Shown: positions 21,469 through 32,708 of the stretch, piece after piece
Position numbering within the stretch: position 1 is the first letter of the stretch
Layout: every line of letters starts with the position of its first letter
Assembly (NCBI GenBank): GCA_022432975.1
Contig: CM039508.1
Coordinates: 46,341,646 to 46,405,645, forward strand
Direction: 5' to 3'
From: Begonia masoniana
Lineage: Eukaryota; Streptophyta; Magnoliopsida; Cucurbitales; Begoniaceae
Length of the DNA stretch: 64,000 nucleotides
Notes under the pieces: model-generated
What the model was told of the DNA's origin: nothing
The model's input: only the letters and a program-made list of their open reading frames with translations
Databases searched by the model: none
Translations under genes and position numbers: made by a program

Positions 21469-23574
21469 TCAAGGCAGGAAGTTGAAGATCTTGGAGACAA
21501 ACTGATAAAACTTCGTAGGAGGAAGAAGTTTTGTTAAAGCATTGGCTAGCTGGTTGTCAGACGGCGTGAAACATACTTGGAGAGCTTGTTTTAGCACTTT
21601 CTCTTGGACAAAGTGGTAATCAATCTCGATATGTTTAGACTTCGAGTGTAAGACTGGATTAGAAGCCAAATACGTTGCACTTAAATTATCATAAAGTATA
21701 AGAGGGACCTCTGTGGGGTTAACGCCTAATTCTCTTAGCAAGGATTGTAACCATAATACCTCGGCAGCGCCATTTGCTATGCTACGATATTCTGATTCAA
21801 TGCTAGAATGAGAGACCGCTTTTTGTTTTGTCGAAGACCAGGAAATTAGATTTGTGCCCATAAAGATACAAAATCCACCTGTACTTTTTTCGATCATCTG
21901 GGCAAGAAGCCCAGTCTGCATCAATGCAGCAAGTCAAATTACAACTCTTCGAGGGCGAGAAGGATATACCTAGAGACGGAGTACCTTTGAGATATCTCAA
22001 AATTCACTTTACGGCTTGCCAGTGAATGTCGGAGGGTGCGTGCATAAATTGGGAGACTGTGTTGACTGCAAAGACAATATCTGAACGAGTCATGCAGCAG
22101 TATTGGAGACCGCCAACGATACTTCGATACAAATAACCATCATACAAGGGAGTACCTGCATGCTGGGATAGGACTGGACCGGCCACCATTGGAGTAGGAA
22201 CGAGTTTATAAGTTGCCATATTTGCTCGATGGAGTAAGTCTGATATATATATGTGGATGGAGAGAAACTCATACCTTTAGGAGTTCGAGTAACGGAAATC
22301 CCCAAAAAGAAGGATAGTGGGCCAAGATCTTGAATCTTAAACTGTGAGTGTAGGTAGGTGACTACTTTCTCCATTTGAACATCAGAGTTGCCTGTTAAGA
22401 TAATATCATCAACATAAACAAGCATAATCATTCGCAAAGAGCTCGTGCGACATATAAAGAGTGACGAGTCAGATTTAGATGCAGAGAAACCCCAACGTAT
22501 AAGAGCATTGTGGAGCTTGGTATACCAGGCACGAGGAGACTGTTTAAGACCATGTAAGGCTTTATGCAGAAGACATACAGCCGATGGATGTGATTGGCTG
22601 ATAAAACCAGGAGATTGCTGTATAAAAACTGTCTCAGTTAAGTCACCATGTAGAAAGGCATTGCTGATATCAAGTTGTCTGATATTCCAACCATAGGAGA
22701 CTGCTAAGGATAAAGTTATGCGAACTGAGGTCCGTTTGACAACTGGACTAAACATCTCGTCGTAGTCTATTCCTTCTATCTGATCAAAGAAACTAAAAGG
22801 GCTTTATACTTGTTTATGGTTCTATCAGGATTAAGTTTGGTCTTGAACACCCATTTGCAACCAATAGTTTTTGCTTCTAGAGGCAATGGAACTAAAGTCC
22901 AAATATATGTTTCATGAAGTGCTGATATTTCATCTTGCATGGCAGACAACCACAACTAAACTCCACACATCAGTGTGTACAATATCAAAAGGAGACCGTG
23001 CACTTGAACTTGAAAGGTGAAAGGGTCAGCGATGAGTTTTACTCATCGGACAAGAAACACAAAAATGAGTCACATCTGTCTTTGATACAGGAAGATTGCA
23101 TAATGTGAGGACACGCTGCAAAACACTTGGTGATGGATGGCCTAATTTGTAGTGCCAGAAGAGAGAGAGATCACTGGCCGAGGGAGGAAGCCGAGCGTGG
23201 AGAGCTTTGGCTGGACAAAAAAGTGAAACTTGATAGAGGCCATCAATGAGTGAACCCTGAAACAGAGATTAGTGGAAGTGTTGATCCTTAACACAAAAGA
23301 AATCCGAGTGAAATTCGACACAAACAGAGTTGTCTCGACATAATTGATGAACATAGATGAGATTATGAGATAATTTGGGAGTGTGGCAGACAAAATTTAA
23401 GCTTAACGGTCTAGATAGAGACGGAGTAGAAACAGAGCCAATTTGAGTGATAGGAAGAAGGTTACCGTCAGTAGTGGCAACGCTTGACGCTCCGGAGTAT
23501 GGCTGAGTGTTTTGAAGCATGGAGGCATGAGGCGTTAGATGATGGGTGGCACCAGAGTCCATAAGCCAAAATAA
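21469..23574 (-). pseudogene. Copia-type pol remnant (protease, RT, RNase H)
   Basis: Minus-strand pieces in order: protease at 23562-23269 (WLMDSGATHHLTPHAS, active site DSG), then a degraded stretch, RT at 22755-22090 (SPVVKRTSVRITLSLA, QLDISNAFLHGDL, GLKQSPRAWYTKL, catalytic LVYVDDIILTG, FFLGISV), and RNase H at 22000-21469 (STGGFCIFMGTNLISWSS, SSIESEYRSIANGAAEVLWL, HIEIDYHFVQEKV). Gag and nearly all of the integrase are absent and the pieces are in different frames, so it is inactive. The motif order marks it as Ty1/copia; the lineage (Ale-like) is inferred. Confidence 0.88.
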
Positions 23575-23576
23575 AC

Positions 23577-24020
23577 ACCGAGAATTTTACGTGAAAACCC
23601 AAATCGGGAAAAAACCACGGAGACCGAGTCCAGAAAGATCTTTTTGTGAAAAATATGATTTACAATATTTTCTAGATATCGAATATTCTAAAAAATATTC
23701 ACTAAGAGAAATCACCGCTCTTAGAATTCTCACTATGTACAAAAGTACAACACCTATTTTTCTCTCACACCTTTTTTTTTCTCTCCCTTCAAAAATTCTC
23801 ACCCCACTATTTTTTTCCCTCTTTTCGTTTCTTTCTCTTCAGATCCACATAGGATCACATTTGTCAGGATGCTCTCGACGATCTCCTCAAACCTCTATTT
23901 ATATTTATAGAGGAATTGAAGGAGACACGTTCCTTAAAATAAGGAACGTGTACACAAAGAAAGAAGGTTTCTTTTTTTTTTTTTCACCAATGGAGACTTT
24001 CACAAGTCTCCATTAAATGC
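23577..24020 (-). mobile_element. Partial copia-type LTR
   Basis: Read on the minus strand this block has a TATA region (CTATAAATATAAATAGAGG, about 23915-23895) followed by a stretch ending in the GGTTTTTTCCCGATTTGGG...ACGTAAAATTCTCGG block that is typical near the U5 side of copia LTRs. It abuts the copia pol remnant without the gag region, so the junction is a rearrangement or a separate insertion. Both ends are uncertain. Confidence 0.45.
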
Positions 24021-24412
24021 AGAGGTCCTCCACAATAAAACAATGAATGGTTCGAATGATTTAAATCTTGCCCTTCTTTCAGTTGTAAAAGTAGAGGAAG
24101 AAGACAGAGGAAACTCCATTGGACATGTAACTTATTTTGTAAGTTTAAGGTTGGTCCTGCTAAAGCTTATCCTTGTTTAAAATTGGACAAAACAAGAATT
24201 TAGTGATTGCACCGAAATACCAAGATAAACTTATGCGTAAATAAAAAGGCTTACAGAAAGCTGCTCTTAGACATCATCCTCACAAGGTTATTACATTTTT
24301 GTGATTAAAACAGATAAGACTGCAATTACAAGACGAGTGTTCTTATTGAGTCTTCTTTTATAATAAGGTCGAATCAATCCATTCGCACAGTGATTGGGCT
24401 CATAATTGAGCA

Positions 24413-26088
24413 TTAGGCATAGAGATGCTGAGCAAGGCGTGGTTTTGCGTAAATATCGAGAGGCGTTTCCTTAATGCTAGTAAGACCTGGCCTCTCGCGC
24501 ATGTCCAAAGCTTCTTCTGAGGACGTCGATATTTCGAACCCATGCAACAAAGCTGCCATTGAAAGCAGCGTAGTTTGTAAAGCCAACGAAATACCAGGGC
24601 ACATTCTTCGCCCACTTCCGAATGGCATGTACTCATAATTCTTACCTCTCACATCCATATCCTTGTGGGTAGTCAGAAATCTCTCCGGTTGGAACTCCTC
24701 CGGTTCCTTCCATACTCTCGGGTCTCTATGCATCTTCCACAAGTTGACCATTAGACGTGTTCCTGCCGGAATGTGGTGGCCGGCGATGGTGCAGTCTTCC
24801 ATGGATTCATGGGGAACCGCCAATGGGGCGACCGGGTACAGGCGCATGCCCTCTTTTATGATAACATTCAGGTAAACCAAGTTTTTGAGATCAGATTCAT
24901 TTACTTGTCTTTTATCCCCAACTTGTTCGTCTAGCTCACGCTGGACTTTTTTTAGGACTCGTTTGTTTTTCAGAAGCAAACAAAGCACCCATGTCATCGT
25001 TCCAGTCGTCGTGTCTGAGCCACCTAATATGAGAGCCTGCAAATAAAATGAAATCTTAGTTCTCGTGATTTTTTGTAGATGAAGAAAGATTTAACCATGA
25101 ACGAATACTATTTAGTCATGTTCATTCGTACCCAGCAAGTAGCTTTGATGATTCTATCTGAGTCATGATTGCTGGAGGAATCATCTCCACTACGATCATC
25201 ACCGTAGAAAAGAGACAACATGATATCCATAAAATCTTGCTCGGCTTTAGACTTTTCCCCCTTTCTATTCTGCTTGTGCTCGTGAAGCCATTTTGTAACG
25301 AGTTGATCCAGTTCTTCCGCCGTTTTTTTCATAGCCTTCTCAGACCCTCCCAAATCCAACCATCTCAGAAATGGAAAATAATCGGCTGGCACAAATGCTC
25401 CCGACAGATCAAAGAGTTCCCTCATGACTCGTCGACTCTGGTCCATTTTTTCACCTGTAAAAGCCTCTGTGAATCTCTTTCCTACCACCATCCTAAATAT
25501 CATGTTCAGAGTGACATCCCCAAACCACCTCTTCATCTCCACCTTGACTCCGTCTTCACAGTCTCTCTTCCTCACCCAAGAATCGTACATATCTCTAATG
25601 GATAGCCGAATCTCGGATTCTCTTATGTGCGTGTGCATCCCTAGACGGTGGTTCGAAAGTAACTGGACGGTAGCTATTTTTCGCACTTGGCGCCAGACCG
25701 GTCCATAAAGGCTGAAAGCTATCATGGTGTAGTCGTAGCCTATGAGCTTAAAGGCTAAGTACTTTGGACGAGTGGCGAAACTTAGATCGTTTACGGTAAA
25801 ACACTCTTTGGCAATCTCCCAATCGCTAACTATCAGAGTTTTATGAACACCCAATCGCATAATAAAGACGGGTCCGTATTTGTCAGCCATATCTGCCAAG
25901 GTCAAGTGAGGTGGTTTTATTCCTTTTAGCAGGTGGATGTGACCGATCAGAGGCCACGCGCCGCCAGCTTCCGGTGGTTGTCTCTTCCGATTGAAGCTCC
26001 TCCGTATCTTTATCAAAGAGAAGAGAACCAACAGAGATGAGAGAGCTCCGACTATGGCTGTTGTTGAAGAGAGCTCCATCATCTTCAA
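24413..26088 (-). CDS. CYP82-type cytochrome P450, two exons, about 526 aa
   Basis: Exon 1 is 26088-25132 and exon 2 is 25036-24413, joined by a 95-bp phase-0 GT-AG intron; the join reads KATCWALILGGSDTT. The N-terminus has a membrane anchor (TTAIVGALSSLLVLFSLI) and a proline-rich hinge (PPEAGGAWPLIGH). Key motifs are all present: I-helix LGGSDTT, K-helix KEGMRLYP (ExxR), EEFQPERFL, and the heme loop FGSGRRMCPG with its cysteine. At about 526 aa the length is normal for CYP82. These ER-bound monooxygenases use CPR electrons to oxidise specialised metabolites such as terpenoids, alkaloids and coumarins; the substrate cannot be told here. A fragment of a relative is at 120-405. Confidence 0.92.
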
Positions 26089-26780
26089 CTTGAAATACTT
26101 GGAAGATGATTTAACCTAGAACAGAGGACACCATCATCTTTAACTGATGGGGTACAGATCCATATCTTTAAGCGACGACGTTTCGTTTAATCGTTCATTT
26201 CAAAGTGGAAACAATTTCAGTTAATCGTGAAACATCTGTCTGTCTGACTCAATAAATATAAAGACAGGAAAGGACTTTGATATTAAAACATGGTTTGGAC
26301 TTTTCTTCCGATTGCCTTTGCATCACTCGAGACAGAACAAATTATTGATCAAACAGATAAGGTTTCTATTTCTAGGATTAGTACCAAAATTGACCAAACA
26401 CCACATGCATAGTACCATTTAAGTGCCTTTTTCTTTGTTTCTTTTTTATTTAAAAAAAAAATCGATTAATTACTCAAATCGGCTCGCCCATCTCTATCGT
26501 ACGTTATGATTTACATTCGAGCCAATAAGACTAATACTCCTATTTATAGAGGTATAACAAAACACGGGTCATTATTATTGATAGAGGTATAACAAAGATC
26601 ACAATAGACCATATAATTAATACAAGCACTATATTTAATTAACTAATTCCAACAATCCACAAATGCAATTAAATCAAATCAAGCGACGGAAGAATTCAGC
26701 AAACAAGCCAGGCATTCTGTAGAAGAAAACTAATCTAAAGAATATGGCTACTATCACCTCCCCTCGGCCATCCCCTAGGC

Positions 26781-28743
26781 TCATTTATACATTCCCATGC
26801 AGATTCCCGTCTCTCCACCGCCACCGAATGGCTGATACCTATCTCTGGCTTGGGAATAGCAAACATAGTAGATTTTAGAAAGTATAGCCGTGAAGAACAC
26901 AAAAGCCGCTCTCGCAGCAAAAACTCCCCTCCTCACGACTTCGCAAGAGGGGGGATATTCACTGAATATGGTCCTGTACTTTGTGTGGTAGGCATTCCTC
27001 ACGGATCTCGCCAATAAATACACCTCTGCGATGAAGAAACACACCCTGATGAATATAAATCAAACCCGGTTTAAACTAAAATCATCTTGAAATTTCAAAC
27101 TCAATTACATGAATGTGTAGATGTATTATGGCCCGTGTTAAAAAAATATATAAATTATTAAATTATTTTCAATCCACAAATGTCACACACCATCTTAAAA
27201 AATCCACATGTAAAGATTGATAAAAAAAATATTAACTTATGTACAAAGAAAACTGTTAAAAAATATACAAATAATTAAATTATTTTCAACCTACAAATTT
27301 AAACTATTGAAATTATTGGCAATTTATCAAGTAAAATGACATTTACCAATAGATTAGGAAGAGAACAACAGAACAGGCCCTCAAACCTCTGGGATTTTAA
27401 AGCATTTCCGCAAGCACAAGCAACGACTAGCCACCATTATGAGGACTTGACTCATCATCAGAAACAGGAATGCTCCATCGCCAAATCAAGTTCAGATATC
27501 TGAGTCATAAAGGCAATACACGTAACTTTTTTCTTTATCCGGGGTATCGTGGCCTGTAAGAAGATATCGGGAAGCAAAATCAGACGGTGGGAAAATGTTT
27601 ATCAAACTCATACTACATAAAAAAAATAAACCGACATCTTTTTACAAGAAAATCAAATTCAAAGATTGATGTAATACAAGATAGTTTTTAAAATCTTTAT
27701 GCTATTTTAATTTTTATCTTTTATTTCGGCCATATGTATAAAGTCTTAAGTTGTTGTTTGGGTCTAGTTTTGTCTGAGTGTCTAGTGGACTTTAGTCATA
27801 AAGCTTAGTTGTTACTTAATAATTGTTTAAGTGTCATATGGGTTTTAGCCAAAGTTTGTAAGACCAAGTTGGAGACTAAAAATAGCTCCCTTTGTGGTCA
27901 TTTCTAAATAGTTTTTTAATATCAAGTTTTTGAAAAACTCTTTGTAGAGAGCTTCTACTTCCTTCTTGGTGAACTCCATGAAGAACCACAAGGCTACTCG
28001 GTGAGCCAATCCGCGCAAGCAAGTGCCAAGCTCTCGTTCATCTTTGTGGTACCTATCAAAGATGTGTGTTGGCTGTTCTTCAAGTGTTGGTGAGTAATAT
28101 CCAATACCTGTTGATCGGTTTCATCTTCACTTTGGTGGTACCTATCCGACCATGAAGTTGGAATAAAACAAATAAAATTACCAATTTTGGGCGAAAAGAA
28201 ATAAGCTGGATCTCAAATTCAGCCGGACAAACCATTTCCTAAAGCTTCTACATCGATGTTGAACCATAAATTTGCACTTGGCAAGTATATTATGGTTTTC
28301 CCCATTGCAAAATAGCTAAAAAAAAGTTTAAATGTAGAATTTGGATAGAAACTCAAACTCAGGGAACTAAAAGAATTACGTATTTCTAAATCCCAGTACA
28401 TCGAATAAGCAGAATCCAAACTAGCATTTCTAGCAAGAGTGCAGTATTTTGTTATTTGTTTTCAAGCAAGAGAGAGGTATTTAAATTTGAGTATTCATAT
28501 TTTCAGGAAACCCTAAGCAGGATATATCGTAAAATAAAGAAACCCAGAAGAAAAATAAATATTCAACCAACTTCGAAGCAAAATCAAGATATTTCACAAA
28601 GCAAAGTAAAGATAGAGTGCTTGATTTCAGAAACAGAGACTTGAGAAACTCACCGTGCTTCTTCTTCGTTCAGCAGCAATGGCCAAGCCGAAAGCAATAA
28701 CATCGAAGAGGAAGACTATAATCACTACCAGTTTAGAAGCCAT
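26781..28743 (-). pseudogene. DUF1218 (fibre-protein Fb34 / MWL-like) membrane protein, decayed
   Basis: Exon 1 (28743-28654) reads MASKLVVIIVFLFDVIAFGLA then IAAERRRST and ends at a good GT donor. Exon 2 (about 27553-27351) contains YVYCLYDSDI, GAFLFLMMSQVLIMVASRC and ACSVVLFLIYW, but in more than one frame. Two in-frame TGA codons sit just after YDSDI, one frameshift comes before this segment and another follows the cysteine-rich part. Exon 3 (about 27045-26781) is clean: VCFFIAEVYLLARSVRNAYHTK, PPSCEVVRRGVFAARAAFVFF, ending GMYK. DUF1218 proteins are four-helix membrane proteins, some affecting lignin and symmetry. Intron 1 (27554-28653) is long and includes LTR-like DNA. As read, no full protein can be made. 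Confidence 0.82.
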
Positions 28744-29059
28744 TGATAAGCTTCAGACCTTCCCAGAGCTACCTCACTCAATAGTCACTCTCTCTCTATC
28801 TGGAGTGCAATCTCTCTCTAGATCTCAGAAAAATACACACCCAGTTAATTAATAGTGAAGACGAAGCTAAAGAAAATATTAAAATAGAGAAAATTAAGTA
28901 CACAGCATTTGATAATTGATAGCCATGGGAAAAGAGCTTCATACCAGTGGCGGTGGCGAGCCGATGAGTCTCTTGCCACTTTTTCGAAATTCCCAATATA
29001 CCCTAACAGTTTAAGAGGATAAAATATAGAATAAGTTCAATTCAGAAAATTAGAAGCGA

Positions 29060-29485
29060 ACCGTTAAATTATATTTCTTAATAAACTAACTCTTAAATTA
29101 TTTTATGTTAATAAACTCAGTTTTTATATTTATTTTTTATTTTTGGTTAAAATAGAAATCGAGTGTCTAGAAAAAAGAACGGGTGTCCGCTCGCATTATT
29201 CGCTCCTAAAAGTCGTCCGTTACATTACACATTTCAAACAAAAATCAAATTTCAGATGTTTGTCTTAAATACCAAAAGCCCCCATCTAAAATACTTTTCT
29301 CACTTTTTTTTTTTTTTGAGTTTCCGCCCTAAATTGCAGAAGTCTACTATGAAATCACATTGGGTGTCTTGTCCTATTGAAAGACGACTGATAACGATTT
29401 TTATCAAAAACTTTAAAGAAAAAAGAGAGTTTATTAACAGAGTATATAGTTTAAGGATTAGTTTATTAACAATCATAATTTAAGT
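29060..29485. repeat. MITE-like element with terminal inverted repeats
   Basis: The left block (TTAAATTATATTTCTTAATAAACTAACTCTTAAATTATT...TTAATAAACTC, in parts) is mirrored on the right as its reverse complement, ending ...TTAACAATCATAATTTAA. The arms are about 70-80 bp of the 425-bp total. No transposase is encoded and no target duplication could be fixed. The 29486-30037 region next to it shows no gene. Confidence 0.5.
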
Positions 29486-30037
29486 ATCTGATTATCATTA
29501 TCTCAAAGTTTAAGATTTTTTTTAACAAATATATTTTTAATTTTTAAAATCTATTAATCATTTCATTTTGTCTAGCACTTTCAGTTTCTTAAGGAAAGTT
29601 TTTTCAATGTAGATTATATTTTAATATAATCTCATTGTTAAATTTAATGAGAAATATAACGTGATAAACTTAATTACGGTAAATCAAATCTTATTTAATT
29701 ATGTTAAACTAAGAAATGCTTAATTTCAAAAATAATTGAATCGTAATGAAATTAAATATGCTGCCTGACCTAAATAAAAAAGAATATTTACAAATAAAAA
29801 GAAAAAATTGTATAGATCAAAGGGAAATAACAAGAATTAAGAATATATTTTAAACGCGGAGTCAAAATGCAAGGACTGATGGAAGTGGTTTTTAGAGATA
29901 TTATAGAATGACTTAGGCACTGACGATGGACGCGGATGGACATTTGTATCGGATCGACAAAAAATATATCTATTATTATTGTTCGGGCGTTGTAATTATA
30001 TTGTTTTATACTGAATATGTTTTTCTTTACAATGTCA

Positions 30038-31046
30038 GGAGTTGTCGCTTGCTGTGGAGGAGACTTTTGGTTTAGTCGAACACCGCTACTGCCTCCGACA
30101 TATGTATGCAAAATTCAAAAGCCAATTTCGAGGAAAAGCGTACAGAGATGCAATGTGGAATGCAGCAAGGGCAACCACAAGAGAATATTTCGAGATAGTA
30201 ATGAGGAAAGTTCATGAGTTAAACGCGGATGCCCACGCATGGCTTCGACGAACACCGCCTAGCTATTGGGCTACTCATGTGTTTTCGTCGATTCCCAAGT
30301 GTGGCTTGGGTTTGAATAATTTATGCGAATTGTTCAATGCAGTTCTATTGCCTGCCAGGGACAAACCAATCCTAACCATGTTCGAGATTATTCAAAATAC
30401 TTTGATGACTCGCATTGTAAAAAAATACGACAAAATGTTCAACTCAACAGATGTCTTGTGTCCTAAGATAACGAAAAAGTTAGGGAAGCTAAAAGAGGTC
30501 GCTTAACATTGGAGTGCTCAGTTAGCGGGGGATGCAAAGTTTGAGGTCAGAAATGGCAACGAACAATATGTCGTTGACCTGAATGCATGCGTGTACAAAT
30601 GTCAGTGGTAGGAGCTTACTGGAATCTCATGTGTTCATGCAATTCCATGCATGAATTTCATGAGACTGCCGCCAGAAAATTTCGTTCATCAATTATATCA
30701 CCGGTCTACATATTTGGCAATGTACTCAAACTTTATTAGTCTCATTAATGGCCAACAAATGTGGCCAGAACCAGACGATGTGATCCCAATCGTTCTGCCC
30801 GAGAGAAGACGTCAACCTGGTAGGCCGAAAAAGAAAAGAGTGCGCGATGTCGATGAGCCGTCTATGTCAAAAATTTCTAAGAAGAAATATGCGATGTCGT
30901 GTGGTAGATGTCGGCGTCAAGGGCATAATAGTCGCATATGTCCTGACAGGGACTCCACTTCAAGTGTTGCCACTTCGCACAACACATTTATGGGTTTCCA
31001 AACATTTGACGGGATGCAAGTACATTTTTACCCATTATTCTCATAA
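30038..31046 (+). pseudogene. MULE transposase remnant, C-terminal half with SWIM zinc finger
   Basis: After an AG acceptor-like site the frame reads ELSLAVEETFGLVEHRYCLRHMYAKFKSQF, the start of the distal transposase domain of plant MuDR-type proteins, then YWATHVFSS, NNLCELFNAVL and AREKPILTMFE-like text. A TAA at about 30504 interrupts it; the next part holds a SWIM-type Cys/His pattern (CVYKCQW-stop-ELTGISCVHAI), with a TAG near 30609. The end has a basic PGRPKKKR stretch and a CX2CX4HX4C zinc knuckle (CGRCRRQGHNSRIC). The N-terminal catalytic region is missing. A SIRE-like copia element begins 57 bp after the stop, in what looks like the last intron or exon of this gene. Confidence 0.85.
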
Positions 31047-31102
31047 ACAAACTTTCATTATTTAACTAATATAGTTTTCATTACGTGCAGGAATCTTCTA
31101 CA

Positions 31103-32382
31103 TGTTGGATCGAGATTGTCTAGGGGGGGTGAATTAGACACTTTTTTTAAAATTTAATTAATCTAATATTAATTTCTTTCTTATTGTAGGACTCTAAATT
31201 AAAAGCAATCAGACAAGCAATCAAAGTAAAGAGAGAGAGAAATTTAACACACAGTGGTTTTTACGTGGTTCGGCCAAACCTTGCCTACATCCACGCTTCA
31301 AGGTTCACCCCTTGAAGATCCTTAACCTTCTCCTCAACGAGAATACACAGATCGGAATTCCGGGCTCCGATCAACTGCCTTTTACAAATCTGGATTGTTC
31401 TTCACGGGCGACAATCCACTGCCTTATACAGATTTTGAGTTTATGTTTTTCAAACGCAGATTGCACTCTCACCAAAAATGAAATCTCAAGTTAAAGTCGA
31501 GAGGTGTAGAAGAAAATACAGAGTGATTAACTTTCGCAGCTTAGGGCTCAGAATTCAAATTCGCAAAAGTTGTTCCTTCGTGCTCTAACCTTGGCTTAAA
31601 TACTCTGTCTTCAGAATCGGCTTGATTTCAATGCTCCTTGTCCAATAATAGAAACTTTGTTACCGTTGGAGAGCTTTCGTACATTTTCAGGTAGCCATTG
31701 CCGATTGTAGTTGTAAGTCGTCGTCGCCATAAATGTTATGAAGTTAAAGCTTGAAAACGACGTCACTGTAGCTTCGCGGCTAGCTTTGAATTCTGGCGGC
31801 AGATGCAACTTATGAAGCAGAGACACGTCATCGGTGGATGCAGCTTGAAACACCATCGGCAGATGTATCCTTAAGTGTCATCGGCAGATGTGGCTCAAAA
31901 ACACCATCGGCAGATGTGTTAATAAGTGCTGAACCATCATCGACAGATGTTTTCAAAAACGCTATCGGCAGATGTTTTCGAATATAAGCGCTTGAGTGTC
32001 ATCGGCAGATGTTAACTTCTAAAAGGCTTCTTCTTCTGTCGTTTAGCAATCGGCAGATGTTTTCGAATATAAGCGCTTAAGTGTCATCGGCAGATGTTAA
32101 CTTCTAAACGGCTTCTTCTTCTGTCGTTTAGCAATCGGCAGAAGCTATCATTTCTTTGTTGTGTAACGATCGGTAGAAGCATGCGTTTCAGCCCTGTTTT
32201 TCTATTCAGCTATGTATACTCAAACTGATTTTATTAGACAACTAAAATACTCTATTTAAGGGTATTGCCAAAGCAATCTTATAATCATAATTCTCGTTAA
32301 ATACACATAATCAAATTTTATACTTAATATACAAATACATCATCAAAAATAAATTATGACTTAAATACTCTATAAGTCAACA
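31103..32382 (-). mobile_element. 3' LTR of the SIRE-like element
   Basis: TG...CA unit of 1,280 bp; on the plus strand it starts TGTTGGATCGAGATTGTCTAG and ends next to the polypurine tract. On its coding (minus) strand it holds a word array in the first half (32175-31794), a TATA-like AGTATTTAAGCC (about 31605-31594), and the TGTAGGCAAGGTTTGGCCG region further on. The LTR at 62896 is a close relative with the same arrangement. The flanking 5 bp on the left is CTACA (31098-31102); its partner was lost with the 5' end. Confidence 0.85.
31794..32175. repeat. Array of CATCGGCAGATG-type words in the SIRE LTR
   Basis: About eleven copies of ATCGGCAGATG (variants GGTAGAAG, GACAGATG) with 15-40-bp spacers. 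Each CATC...GATG can pair into a small stem with a four-base loop. A unit of about 82 bp (CAGATGTTTTCGAATATAAG... to GTTTAGCAATCGG) is tandemly duplicated at about 31970-32133. The array lies some 190 bp upstream of the TATA-like box of the LTR, so in probable U3. The role is unknown. Confidence 0.85.
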
Positions 32383-32708
32383 ATCTCCCCTTTTTTGATG
32401 ATGACAATATAAATTTGATTAACTTAGATACTCCCCCATAGTATATGCATTTTATTCAAATAAACATACAGAGCAAATCCAGAAACACAGAGTAATCAGA
32501 TTCAAGAATTTCATAGTGCTAGACAGAGTATATCCAAAGAATATTTCCAAGTCAGACATAATCAAATACATTATTCTCCCCCATTGACATTATCAAAAAC
32601 AAATGAGAGAAACAGCAGAAGCAATGTAGTCAAAGAAATAAGCAGGAGATTGCCCATTGAGTACTAATGAGCGGGTATACAGAACAAAAGGTAGATGCAC
32701 AAGAAATT

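Noticed and set aside
29163..29483. A 106-aa plus-strand frame
   Set aside because: It lies inside a MITE-like element between its inverted repeats; composition is ordinary AT-rich noise.
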